From: Bondarzewia mesenterica | Lineage: Eukaryota; Basidiomycota; Agaricomycetes; Russulales; Bondarzewiaceae | Length of the DNA stretch: 64,000 bases | Assembly (NCBI GenBank): GCA_004802705.1 | Contig: SGPL01000020.1 | Location: forward strand, 1 to 64,000 | Direction: 5' to 3' | In this document: positions 1-11,105 of the stretch, piece by piece | Layout of the letters: every line of letters starts with the position of its first letter | Position numbering within the stretch: the first letter of the stretch is position 1 | Made by a program: the position numbers and the translations under genes | The notes under the pieces: generated by a model | Database searches by the model: none | Seen by the model: the letters and a program-made list of their open reading frames with translations, nothing else | Told to the model about the DNA's origin: nothing

Positions 1-162
1 TTTCTGCAAAAAGCTTACGTACAGTTCCGGGACGTGATAGACCTTGCAAGCAAGGTAATTTGGTGCTCATTGCGAATTTTTCTTTAGTCGATATCCCACA
101 CTGCGCCCAAATCCGTTTATCCTCTCCATCTTTCTGTCAATGGCACCTCCGATGCAACCATT

Positions 163-2074
163 ATGACTTCTCCACCCAAAACGTTTCCGACACCTAGCGG
201 CGGCGCATCTCTCCTGCTCGCATTCCGCCAGCCTCGCACTGTTCTCATTGTAGGCTCAAACACGTTAGCTGCTACTCGCGCATTTGCAGCCCTCGAAGCA
301 GATGCATCTGTCGTCATCATGGCCAAGGGCGGTATTCAGGCTGCTTGCGAGGAGGTTCAATATAGAGCCAATGGGGCGCAGCTCACATTCGTCGACATGG
401 ACACTTTTCCATCTTCCTCGATCAGCCTTCCAACGGACCGTGATATACAATCTTTCACTGGCTTCCTTGGCTCAACAACAGACGTCAGCCTAGTCTGCAT
501 AACCGATACCATGCTAGGTGAAGATGTGAAAAAGTATCGTTCACGGGAATCTGCAGAGCAGCTCTTCCATATCTGCCGCGCGCGTAACATCCCCATCAAC
601 ATTACCGATATACCTGATCTCTGCGACTTCACTTTCGCATCCACGCACCGTGTCGTTGATCCAGAAAGTGGGGAGAAAACCCCTCTTCAGCTTGCAGTGG
701 TCACGAACGGCCAGGGTTGTCGTCTCTCTGGGCGAATCCGCCGCGAGATCGTGATAAATTTGCCAAAGGATGCGGGCACGGCCGTCGCAAAAGTTGGAAA
801 ACTGCGTAGGTTGGCGAGGGGTGCGGATAGCCCTGTCGCAGACGATGTGTGGGCGGAAGAAAATCTCGCATCGACGCCCAATCGACCTGTCCCGCAGCGA
901 AGCAATTCCGCGACAGAGACAGAACTGGAAAGTGTCCGCCGGCGGATGAAGTGGGTTGCGCAAATCAGCGAATACTGGTCGTATTCACGGCTGGCGAAAA
1001 TGACGAAAGATGACATGTTGGAAGTGCTGAATGGTAATGGGTCAGGATCTACTTCTCAGCGACTGAGCGGGGCTTCGGAACAGGCAGGCGACAGCGAAAT
1101 TGACTCGCTGCATGCTCTGTCTATTGGTCCTGCTCCTCCAAAACCAGGTAGAATATTACTCGTTGGATCTGGACCGGGACATCCTAGTTTGCTCACGATG
1201 GCGACACATAATGCACTCACGAAACACGCCGATTTGGTCCTATCTGACAAGCTCGTACCGGAAGCCGTTCTCGCAATCATCCCTTCTAACGTCGAAGTGC
1301 GCATCGCTCGAAAATTCCCCGGAAATGCCGATGGTGCACAAAACGAAATGATGGAGGCTGCTGTAGAAGCTGCGAAGCGTGGGCTGACTGTTGTCCGCGT
1401 GAGTTCTTTTCACTGCTCAGTGTGAAGTCAAACGTTAACTCATCGCTTATTCGTACGTACAGTTGAAACAAGGCGATCCGACAGTCTACGGACGTGCGGG
1501 CGAAGAAGTGCTCTATTTCCGATCCCGCGGCTTCGAGTCCGTCATTATCCCTGGCGTCAGCTCTGTACTGGCTGGTCCTGTTTTCGCCGGTATCCCCGTC
1601 ACCCAACGTGGCGCTGCTGAATCGTTCATTGTCTGCACGGGCGTGGGCCGACAGGGAAAAGAGGTTAAGCTTCCAGGCTACGTCCGCGGACGCACACTTG
1701 TGATACTCATGGGCGTCGCACGGCTAAATCAAGTTCTCGACACGCTACAAGACGAGTCTTGTACGCGACGCGACGGAGTGGCTTACCCCTCGCATACGCC
1801 TATTGCAATTGTCGAGCGTGCGTCAATGCCTGATCAAAGGGTAATTACCTCGACATTGGCCGACATTGCCGTTGCATTGGAGAGTAGCGGGGAACAGAGG
1901 CCGCCGGGGATGATCGTGGTTGGGTGGTCGGTGCTCTCGCTGTGGGAGAGTGGAGATATCAAGGTTTTGGACGACGGAGCAGAGAAGGAGGACGCCCAAA
2001 GGGTTCAGAGATGGTTGAACGGCAGACATTGGAGAGTCACAGAGGGATTCGATAACGGATGGGAGATGCTGTAG
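163..2074 (+). CDS. MET1: Uroporphyrinogen-III C-methyltransferase (siroheme synthesis)
   Basis: Two exons (163-1398, 1463-2074) joined by a 64-base GTGAGT...CAG intron give a 615-residue protein. It methylates uroporphyrinogen III with SAM to precorrin-2, the first committed step to siroheme, the cofactor of sulfite reductase. Residues about 25-200 look like a Met8-type NAD-binding domain (TVLIVGSN near the start). From about residue 326 comes the SUMT methyltransferase domain with VGSGPGHPSLLT, the GDPTVYGR loop just after the intron, and PGVSSV. The intron falls directly before LKQGDP, and splicing restores the frame exactly. The N-terminal dehydrogenase-like half fused to SUMT is the usual fungal Met1 layout. 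The ATG at 163 is the first in frame and directly precedes the conserved region. Bases 1-162 are its upstream region and hold no other recognisable gene. Confidence 0.93.
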
Positions 2075-2401
2075 GTTGCTGTGGATCGGCCGATACCAAT
2101 TCTTGTGTGTATTGTATTTTACCAAACGCGACTGTCAAAGAGCGCTCGAATGGCAAAATACGATGCTAGTCTATACTAGTAGTTGTCCAAGGAAAGACGA
2201 GGAGATGGTGCATGGATTGTTGATGATTTTGTCGCGTCTGGATTCGTCGAGGTGTCGTCTGGCCGGCGAAACCGGGTCCTTCCGACCAGAAAAGAAAAGG
2301 TGAAAGCTAACCGACAACACGCTATCCTATCCCTCCTAACTACTTCACTACTCCATTCTCCGCAGACGTTCGCCTCGTCTTACTCTCTTATCCTCTTGAC
2401 A

Positions 2402-2897
2402 ATGCGCACTCAGATGATCTCTTCCCTCCTCCGCGCCCGTCCGGCAACTCGCGCCCTCCGCGCGTCCGTCGCGCCTGCCCTCACCCGCCCCTCGTCCACT
2501 GCGCACGGACAGGAGACATTCGAGTCTTTCACGGAGCGCTACGTCAGCTTCTTCCAGTCTGCACAAGACCTGTTCGAGGTTCAGCGCGGCCTGAATAACT
2601 GCTTTGCTCACGATCTTGTCCCCGCCCCCGCCGTTGTCGAAGAGGCCCTCCGTGCGGCCAGACGCGTCAATGACTACTCGACTGCTGTCAGGATTTTCGA
2701 AGGTATTAGGGAGAAGGTTGAGAATAAGCAGCAATACCAGGCGTACTTGGATGAGCTCAAGCCTGTACGGGAGGAGTTGGGTGAGTCAAACTTGCGTCGC
2801 TGCAATGTTAGCGTTCGTTGAATGCAGGTTGAATGCTCATCGGCGCGGGATGCTGCGTTTAGGCATCGACACAAAAGAAGAGTTGTTCTCCTCGTAG
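2402..2897 (+). CDS. COX6: Cytochrome c oxidase subunit VI (Cox5A-type), mitochondrial
   Basis: Exons 2402-2780 and 2863-2897 encode 137 residues. The protein is a nuclear-encoded peripheral subunit of respiratory complex IV on the matrix side. The first 35 or so residues are rich in Arg, Ala and Ser without acids (MRTQMISSLLRARPATRALR), as expected of a mitochondrial presequence. The mature part has the family pattern ERYVSFFQSAQDLFEVQRGL, then APAVVEEALRAARRVNDYSTAVRIFEGI. The short last exon supplies the conserved C-terminus GIDTKEELFSS. A nearer AG (2825-2826) was rejected because it gives Gly-stop, whereas the AG at 2861-2862 restores the family ending. The ATG at 2402 was chosen over upstream in-frame codons because the presequence starts there. 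Confidence 0.92.
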
Positions 2898-3692
2898 ACG
2901 GTCGATTTAACAGCCTTCTCAGTGGGTTTTCTTTGTCTAGCTGTTGCGTTCCTACAATTGACGTGTTCTGTTGGGCTCAGACTTTGTTACTTTCTCAGAC
3001 AGACAAATAGAATCGTTGTATTTGTCTCTTCACTGACGTCGGGACTTTATATGCAGTAGTTTGCATCGCTTTGCATGGGGAACATTTGGACTCTTTTTGA
3101 AAGTCATTGACCTGTTCATCATGAACTCGATCATCCGACTTCGTGAGATGGAACTTCGACGGAAGCTCACGCATACCTCAGCATTCCGTACTTCTTTTCT
3201 CCCAAGTGTGGTAGACCTGATCAATGTTTGTTCCCGTTCTATGGTATCTTGCTGTGTTGCGGACACCAACAACACGTTGCTCGGCGTGTCGCGGACGAAT
3301 CACCTGGCGTGTATTTGTTATGCCCAACCTCTACAGCTGTTCTGCTCGTATGCTTGCCCCAGGTTCAATCATTGGTAGTTCTCGCATTTGAGGTTTGTTT
3401 GCTCATTTTTACGGTATGATCAGTGTTCACGGTACGTTCACGCCTGGACAACATGAAAATCGAGGCGATGTCAATATCAGCACGTGATGTTGACCTTTGA
3501 CGTTTTGTTTGTTTGGTTCCTCCATCTCGCGTGCCGGTCTCCAGCTGTACTTACTTCAGTTCTGACCGTGCTTTAACATCTGCATCTCATACTCAGGCTT
3601 TCCCCGCCTCCCGCCAGGTTTCAATCTGCTACTTTTGGTCTTTTCCTCAAATTTCTTACTGCGTGAACTTGTCATTCCTGTTTTGGAGTGAA
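2898..3692. other. Intergenic, no gene recognised
   Basis: Contains only short open frames (the longest about 105 codons at 3061-3378) with no recognisable motif or splice pattern. It includes a CACGTG hexamer at 3481 about 210 bases before the next gene start. Presumed COX6 3' end plus the promoter of the following gene. Confidence 0.5.
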
Positions 3693-6112
3693 ATGGCAGA
3701 CCTGTTTCCAGTCTCGAGGCGGCGCAGCGCTTTCTCGAAAGTATTAAAGAAGACTCGACATATCTACAACGATGTAGTCAAAATCAATCCAGTAAGTTGC
3801 ATCTTCGCACCTCGACCTCGGGAGCTCGGGATCTGATTTCGCCAAAAGGCTTTTGATATCCCTCCTTCGTATGTCCAATCCCCGCAACGCCCTCGGAGTG
3901 ACTCGAGTACGCTCCCTGATGGAGTTTGGCTGCCCTTGAAACACTGAATCATGTGCATATATTAGCTTCGACATCGTCTGCTCCTACTTCCTCGAGAAGG
4001 TCGAGCAGAGGTGGTGATCGTACCCGTGGTCTTTCGCCTGACCGCGCCTTGAACGATAGCTCGGGACGTTCACGTTCGGCCAGTCCTTCTCCGGCTCCAA
4101 AGGGGCACACAGGGACGTATCCTTTAATACATGTGAGTTGTTTTCTCGAACGATACCCGTGATCCATGACTGACTGTATATATGCGCCATTGCAGGATGC
4201 CAAGCGGCATCTAGAGATTCATCAGAGAGTGCATTTTGAAGTCGAGGTGCGTTTCCCTGTCCCTAACGTGAAGAAATATGAGATTAAGCTTTGGAACCTG
4301 TTCAGCACCCTGCTTTAATGAACCGCAAGGTGCATACTGAATATTCCGTTAAGGCTGGGAGAGAAGCTAACGCACTTCTCATCACCTATAGCATAGGTCC
4401 CTGAGTCATCTTGAGCAGGTGTGCCGGGTGTGTCTCTTTGGTCGGAGATTTCTGATCGCATGTGTACAGATACGAATTGCCCGACTCCGGACAGCACAGG
4501 GAACCGCATTTCAAGAGGTACTATATAATGTTCATCTTCCTTTGCTTAATCCTGATGGGTTTTACAACGCAGACAGAAAATTTGCCAGCGCTTGAAAATG
4601 AAGATGGAAATTCACAGTTACGCAGGATCAAAGGCAATATCGTCTCTCGACGTCGTGAAAGGGTACGTCCGCTCTCTCTATATATTTGCATTGCCGCTTA
4701 GCCGCAATGCAGCCGAAGTCTGAGCCAGTACTTGATAACAACGGGTCGGTTCACAGACGGTGGAGCATCATAGCACCTATTTTGAACCATCTTTCCACCT
4801 CTAAGCCTTCCCATACAACTAATTCTACTACGGAATCAGTGAGTCCATCTCAATCTTCATGCTAAACTCGTTGACTTTGCTGATACAGCAGGGACCATTG
4901 AATGAGACGGCGCAAGTATCCCGCAAGGATCTGGGCCCTATGATGGAACAGGACACATTCAGCGTGCACACATTAGACTCATCGTTCGCCAGTATCACTG
5001 GCATATACCCATCCCCAACCGCAGATGAAAGCCGATCCGAGGCGTGCAACCCTTCATCCGCTGACGAATTGGTGCTTCTCGATCAAGGCTCAGGCATACG
5101 TTTCGGTAGGGTGAATAAGGCAGGTTCACAATCGTATATCATGCTCTATACTCTCTCCATGCCCGGTTTCTAGGGTTCTGCTGGCCAAATATCGCAAGAG
5201 GAACTCGCAAGGCGGAGCTCCTTCAGAACATCTCCGTCGCTTGCCCTCGTCATCGGTAGCCCTCCCCCAGCGCTGGTCGACGACATGCATGAACACGCCG
5301 AGTCCCTTCCGTCTTTCGTGCTCACAATTCCCACTCCCCAACCCATTCAATCGCCCGTCTTCGTCCCACAGTCTCCCTTCACTATCGAGAATTTCGTTGA
5401 AGCATCTCAACCCTCTCCTAATCCCTCGCTCTTCCGGTATGGGCCATCCTCTGGACAGAATCGGATAGTCCCTCTACTTCCGAGGTGCGACCACCCAAGA
5501 GAAAAGGGCCCAGACATGTGTAGGGAATGTGAGACCCAGATGCTCGCGTGCAAGGTTTGGTTCCAGGAAAGTGATGGTGGGCGACGACAGACGCTTCGCG
5601 AACCGTTCGTAAAGCCAGGAGAAAGCAACGCGGTGAACAGGGCCGTTATGGAAATACTAGGGATGCCTTCTGGTTCGCCAGCGGACGATCAGAATTCTGG
5701 AGCCTCTGACAGAGGCGAACAGGATATGCAAAACCAAAGAAGAGGCTCCAACAAATTCCCGTCTACCGCAGAGGATGTGCCTGTTCATCTTGGATATGGC
5801 CGTGATAACTGCGAGGTCTTCCCTCAGTGCCCGTCGGTGCAGTATCCTTTTGAGACCGTAAACCAGCATTCCTCTCGCAGACTCGTGGCTCGTGGCAAGG
5901 GGCTCTTGCAGAACTACTTGGCTTCTCTTCGTCGAAAATCTATCGCGCCATCATCTCTGGATGAAGGGACGATCAAGCGTGGATCTGGTGGCAAGTCAAC
6001 TCGACGTGAACGGCCAACGTCTTTTCTAGCTCTTGGAGATCATGAATCGGGTTTGGCATCCATGAAGAGGACTGGGCACTGGCGTCTCAGACCGATCTCT
6101 TCGCTTTTATGA
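3693..6112 (+). CDS. Unknown 617-residue Ser/Arg-rich protein, 11 exons
   Basis: Not recognised. A consistent model is 3693-3791, 3849-3868, 3925-4132, 4196-4246, 4306-4329, 4392-4418, 4470-4517, 4573-4662, 4713-4838, 4889-5110 and 5174-6112, giving 617 residues. From exon 3 onward every exon boundary is in phase 0. Several exons are tiny (20, 24 and 27 bases). The N-terminus (MADLFPVSRRRSAFSKVLKK) is basic. Next come a Ser/Arg stretch near SGRSRSASPSPAPKG and a possibly helical middle (LEIHQRVHFEVE, then IRIARLRTAQGTAFQE). The large last exon is polar and low-complexity. Basic clusters such as RRKSIAPSS could be phosphorylation or nuclear-targeting sites, but this is inference. The open phase through ten introns argues that it is a real gene. 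It converges on the next gene, with 276 bases between the stops. Confidence 0.6.
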
Positions 6113-6388
6113 GCATTCTTTTCTTAGTCCGGACTGAAGATGTTATTGCCGACTCTTCGGTCGTGGACTTTGACTTCCAATCCAGCACCCGTATACGCAT
6201 TCCGTCTTTCTCCTTCCAAGTGTTAGTCTGTGTATATCTCATCATAACGAATCCGTAATGCCCGGGCGCAACATGTAAAATACGAATACATTATCCGTCG
6301 CTACTAGTATACATGCACAGTATATCCATCAGGTTGTAATCAGACACTACTAGTACATCTTGCCACCCACTCGAAGCCCTATTCGCTA

Positions 6389-8557
6389 CTACTTCTGAAG
6401 AACAGAGTGCTTAGATCTCACAGCATGCTTCGGAGGACTGAGAGGTACGATAACGTTCGCCCGAACTGCCGAATCAGATTCCGAATGATTTGAGAGCATC
6501 GAAGCCAGAACCGAAGCGGGCAAGATGTGTTTATCCATGGTGACCTCTACGAAGCGACCGTCGGAATGGAGTGGCAGAGGCGGCGGGCAGACGTCAGACC
6601 CACAGGCAGCATTGAATCCAGAGACTGGGAGGGGTAAAGATACCTGGTGGGAAGTGTACTCTGCTGACTTGGGTCTGGACGAAGTCAGATGGAACGTAGG
6701 GTGCAGCGAGACCGACTGAAGTGCATGTTCCCAGCTTTTTAACAAGTCGGGTGCGGTGGTGTCACTGGGGTGGTTGCACGCTTGTGAGCGGGTTCTCCTG
6801 TGCGAAGTCAGGAAGCCCGTCTTTGTCACATGCGGCGGCGGATAAGTGTCCGCAGGGGGAGATTTAGGAGAGAGCGAGGGTGAGTTTGTGTGAGGGCGCG
6901 GGGGAGCGGGAGGCTCGAGCTTCTCCGCCATCAACTTTGGAGCGACACTCTTCTTGACGATGTGCATGAAGCGGATCTTCTTCCTGTGTGCGGCGTGCAG
7001 CAGCCCGGGCGAGCAAGAAAAACTGAGCGGCGTAAACGTCTTTTCACCGGGCACGAGTTTGCCGGTGTCCGTGCGCCTGTCTCCGACCACGTAGTCGAAT
7101 TTCCAGAGGAGGGTCATGTGTTCCGATGTGCCGTCTTGTTGATCGAAGTACGAGGACTCACTGCCATGCACGGAGTAGGCGCCGTTGAATTTGAGGCTGA
7201 GATATGCCTGTCGGGAGATGTAATCGTGCGACTCGTCACCGTTGATAGTGAGCCGGCGTAAAGTCGGCGGGGTGTCCAGCGTCGCATGATGAAAGATGAA
7301 GGATCGTCGCTTGAGAGGCATGAAGTCAGCCTGCGCAGAGCGCAGGTGCAAGTTAAGTGACATGGGCATGGTATCGGACTCTGGAGGGGGAGAGTAGCCG
7401 GCAAGCTTGAAAGTGGGATGTATGGCACGGAAGCCTTCTTGGTCGATGAAGAGGTCTATGATAGTATCCTTAAGCCAAGACAATGTCAACGGTAGATAAG
7501 GGAATTTGATCAGATCCTCCGAGGATGAAGGAGCAGCAGGGATAAGTGCAGGAGAGGATTGTGCTGAACGCGAAGATTGCACAGAATTTGTCGTAGACGT
7601 AGAGCCTCCACGAGAACGAGAACGATTGTGACTTTTCGGCTTGGGCGAATGGTTCTTGCGCACGGGAGAGCCTGATCTAGAGTCTAGAGTGTTATGTACT
7701 GCAGCCGGAGACGTAGGACGAGACGATGGCGACAATGTCTGAGAATTCCTCGAAGCGACGTAGTTGATTCCCTTGTTCACAGCGTACCGTAGCCTGGACC
7801 TCAGCGCGCGACTAGGACTTGATTCCGGCGTGTCCAGAGAATAGGAAGGAGATGGAGGAGCAAAGACAGGCGTTGCAAGTGTTGAAAATGACTGGGAGGG
7901 CGTCATGAGCAACATTTGTCCACCCTCGTCTACAGGCGATCGCAGAGACACACGTCCAGAGTCTAGAGGTATTTGATGAACAGAGCTTGAACGAGACACC
8001 GCTCGCTGCTCCACCTGGAATGGGTCAGGCAGCGAAACAGTTGGCACAGCAGCGTCGTCCTGCTCCAGGTCCTCGCCGGGAGCGTCAAAAGATAGAAGCG
8101 GAATACCCATAGCCTGAGTGTATGAGAACGCGTCCTCTTGATCTGACAGACCTAAAGCCGCCCAAGCCGAATCGATATCAAGTCCAGTCTTGCAGGTAGC
8201 TCCCTCATTCTTGGATGTAAGTGGGCCAAATGTTCCGTAGGTGCAGGCTGTCCCGAAGCTGTGACTAGGTAAGATTCCGCCGCCGCCAACAATGTTAGGA
8301 TGTTCCCGCTTCTCGGTCACCTTGGAGTCGCCGCCCAGGTTTAAGCTAAGGTCGCCAGAGTTTTCAAAATTGGAGCTAACGCTGCTTAAACACGCTCGGA
8401 TGCCGCGGTGCAAAAATATTGGAATCTCGCCTGTGCTGCGAAGCGTCGATAGTTGGGTAAGGCTGATGTCTGAAGGAGGAGGCGAGAGGGTGCTGAGAGA
8501 TCGTATTATAGACCATGTACTAGAGTGAGAAGGCAACGACGGGCTCGATAAAAACAT
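6389..8557 (-). CDS. Unknown 722-residue protein, single exon
   Basis: Not recognised. An uninterrupted 722-codon frame, which is unusual here because most genes have several introns. The first 330 residues are disordered, Ser/Pro-rich and end in an Arg/Ser stretch (SRSRGGSTSTTNSVQ). Residues about 350-560 look folded: a start like LPLTLSWLKDTIIDLFIDQ, then HATLDTPPTLRRLTINGDE, and WKFDYVVGDRRTDTGKLVPGE followed by a Cys-containing segment and a basic HRKKIRFMHIVKK. The C-terminal part is again polar. The folded core could be a lineage-specific conserved domain. No signal peptide or membrane segment is evident. The start is the first ATG of the frame. Confidence 0.6.
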   Translation of the reverse strand: MFLSSPSLPSHSSTWSIIRSLSTLSPPPSDISLTQLSTLRSTGEIPIFLHRGIRACLSSVSSNFENSGDLSLNLGGDSKVTEKREHPNIVGGGGILPSHSFGTACTYGTFGPLTSKNEGATCKTGLDIDSAWAALGLSDQEDAFSYTQAMGIPLLSFDAPGEDLEQDDAAVPTVSLPDPFQVEQRAVSRSSSVHQIPLDSGRVSLRSPVDEGGQMLLMTPSQSFSTLATPVFAPPSPSYSLDTPESSPSRALRSRLRYAVNKGINYVASRNSQTLSPSSRPTSPAAVHNTLDSRSGSPVRKNHSPKPKSHNRSRSRGGSTSTTNSVQSSRSAQSSPALIPAAPSSSEDLIKFPYLPLTLSWLKDTIIDLFIDQEGFRAIHPTFKLAGYSPPPESDTMPMSLNLHLRSAQADFMPLKRRSFIFHHATLDTPPTLRRLTINGDESHDYISRQAYLSLKFNGAYSVHGSESSYFDQQDGTSEHMTLLWKFDYVVGDRRTDTGKLVPGEKTFTPLSFSCSPGLLHAAHRKKIRFMHIVKKSVAPKLMAEKLEPPAPPRPHTNSPSLSPKSPPADTYPPPHVTKTGFLTSHRRTRSQACNHPSDTTAPDLLKSWEHALQSVSLHPTFHLTSSRPKSAEYTSHQVSLPLPVSGFNAACGSDVCPPPLPLHSDGRFVEVTMDKHILPASVLASMLSNHSESDSAVRANVIVPLSPPKHAVRSKHSVLQK

Positions 8558-8852
8558 TGTAGACTCTGGAATGATTTATAGATTAATGCTTGAAGGTTGA
8601 CGTAGATTGTCCGAGGAGATGATAGATGTGGGTAACGGGGGAACGTGAATGAGTCGGCCTTAGTCAGTGTGTCACCTCGGAGTTCAACGTTCAACAGCGC
8701 CAGCCATGGCTCACACGCCGATGCAATGCTGGAGCGCACGGCGACCAGCAATGATCCATGCATCTTAACATTAGTGATTGTAAGGTATCTAGACTACATA
8801 CTGATGTCATTCTAGATCGTATGTATGTATCTGCAGTGTACAAACACTCCGT

Positions 8853-10696
8853 TCAGATTTTCTTCTCGCTCGAAGCCTGCGGGTCCACCCGACGCCAGAC
8901 GCCCCTTGAGTCTTTTTTGCGGACTGTGAAGCAGGCAATGCCGAGGTAGTTTGTGATATCGTCGATGACAAGGATGATGAAACGGGCGTATGACAGGAAC
9001 GCGACTGCCAGCGTGACGTACACAAATTTTTCCGTGTTCTCTGGGGAGGATTGGATGAGAGGCGGGCTGTCCAACATAATCGCTGTATCAGTTATAATGT
9101 TCGTCTGTTAATTAGGCTAGAAACATACCGCCCAATAAGCCATGGTAAATTAGCGTCGACTGCGCCGATGATGCTCCATACCCACATCGAGTCCCACCAA
9201 GTGAAAGGCTGACTAGTGATGTGGGCAAGGATAATCCTTCCCACCTGATGAGAAAATAGGAGGCCCCAAGCACACAAGAATGGGACGAAAGCGGGAGAGT
9301 TGAGGATATCGGAGTTGGAGAACATAGGATGATTCATCCAGAAGACCTGAACGATGGCGGAGGCAGGGAAGGGCAGGAGATACATCAGGGGCTTGAGGAC
9401 AGATCTACCGGACGTGCGACAAGATACGAATACGTTCACATAACTGCACATATCAGCGATTCAGCGATGAGATGAAGGAGAGCACACGACTATGGGGTAC
9501 CTTGTGATGATGTTGAATCCCAACCCCAGCGCACCAAACACCATAAATGCTTCGTTCAGGCCAACGTTGGGCACTCGACTGGCAATGGCTTCTACCTTTT
9601 CCAAACCGGTGGATGTAAGAATTTTTTGATCCCAGAAAGTGGGTCCTTAAAGCATGGTGTCAGCGTTTATGCGCATACGAAGGAGGAGATGTAAACGTTA
9701 CCATATATGCCAGTGAGAACGAAAATTCCAACAATCATAATGATACCCTCTACAGGTCCGGAGAAGACCCCTAAATACAATTGGCCTAACGATGCGAGGA
9801 ACTTCAGCCAAAGATCAGAAAGAACGGAATAAATCATACCGGTATAATATTCTTCCCACGTCGTAAGGTAAAAATTAGCCAGCGTAGCAACCTGGGATGC
9901 CACAGTCCACCAGGAACGGCCCAGATTCAACGCCTGCGATGCGAGAATGACTTCGAGCTGTACGTAGTCAGATATCGAGGGCACAAAGAATGAGATGGTT
10001 TCTCAAGACGTACTGTGGTATTAAGAGCATCGCATCCTATATGTTTTTAAGTATCTTGATTAGAGAGAAGATCAACGGTTCACGCACCATGATCAAACAT
10101 CTCTCCCAGAGGTCCTGCCATCCCAGTGCGACGGGCTTGTTTTCTTGTGTCGTAGATATGTTTTTGATTAGAGATTATACATACCGACGGGTTGGTGGGC
10201 AACTCACCCGTCAATGGCGTCAAAACTTTGATACAGAAATAGTCCAGCACCCCAACTGCATCGTGGATCAGAATTCAGCACGGAAAAGATCAAATACAGC
10301 AATCTACTTGCGTGAAATAGATCCATTGCGGAGGCCCCGTCGCGCCGCCCTTCTGCGCCAGATACGCAGGGTCGTAGTAGATCAGCGTCGCGAAGTTGAA
10401 TATGACAATCGCCAGTCCACACAGGGTGATCTACGGGGTAAGAGAGCACGCGATGTCAGCAAAAAGCAACGACGCGCAGATCCGCTCGTAGGCGCACCAT
10501 GTTCGGCGCGACCCACGTCGGCCAGAGCTTCACGAGCCAGTTCCAGTACGGGCTCAGGACATAATTCGAAAGCAATGACCTGCGCACAAACTCTCAGATT
10601 GCGTCTGATTATAGAGCAAGTTGACACGTACTTGTCTACACCTTTGTAGGAGTAATTCCTTAGGTTTGCAAGGGCGTGTTGAGGGATATAGCCCAT
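8853..10696 (-). CDS. CPT1/EPT1: CDP-alcohol phosphotransferase (choline/ethanolamine)
   Basis: Ten exons, in transcript order 10632-10696, 10498-10579, 10312-10430, 10208-10255, 10088-10143, 10014-10036, 9702-9957, 9501-9645, 9129-9443 and 8853-9066, give 440 residues, the usual family length. The enzyme transfers phosphocholine or phosphoethanolamine from the CDP-alcohol to diacylglycerol in the ER membrane, the last Kennedy-pathway step. The catalytic motif D-G-x2-A-R-x8-G-x3-D-x3-D is complete and is assembled across three exons (DAIDG / KQARRTGMAGPLGEMFDHG / CDALNTT). The N-terminus YSYKGVDKS and WPTWVAPNM are typical, followed by several hydrophobic segments. Intron 3 has a GC-AG boundary. 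Choline and ethanolamine specificity cannot be separated from the sequence. Confidence 0.93.
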
Positions 10697-11105
10697 CCTT
10701 TTGTGAACGAGTATAACAGAGAACCAAGAGGGAGTCGTAAATATAAGGCGTCAACACATAAAATGGAAACAGTCTGTAACAGTCAAGGTGTCAACGTCGT
10801 CAACGTCTCAGCAATCCACCAGTTGAAGAGCAGAGCTCTCCCGTAAAATGTTCCAAATATTGACGCGCAAATTTCACGTGAGACGACGCACATTCGTGGG
10901 CCCGAGCCACTCCGAAAACTCCGAGACTCGTTTCCGGCGTCACCATCCTCGTCGATGAGTTTTTCAGAGATACTTGCAGATAGCAGGTCAACACACGTCG
11001 TGTTCTTGCACGTTATCAGATAGCTAAAATACATCCATCGGACGGTACTGAACAAAGAGGAAATACAAAACAAACAAAGCATATTAACAGCCTCCTGAAC
11101 TCCGT
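10697..11105. other. Intergenic between two minus-strand genes
   Basis: Upstream region of the phosphotransferase gene and 3' region of the transcription-factor gene. Short overlapping open frames only, and nothing recognisable. Confidence 0.5.

Noticed and set aside
2183..2401. In-frame upstream extension of COX6
   Set aside because: It lacks family similarity and would bury the mitochondrial presequence; the ATG at 2402 fits the family length.
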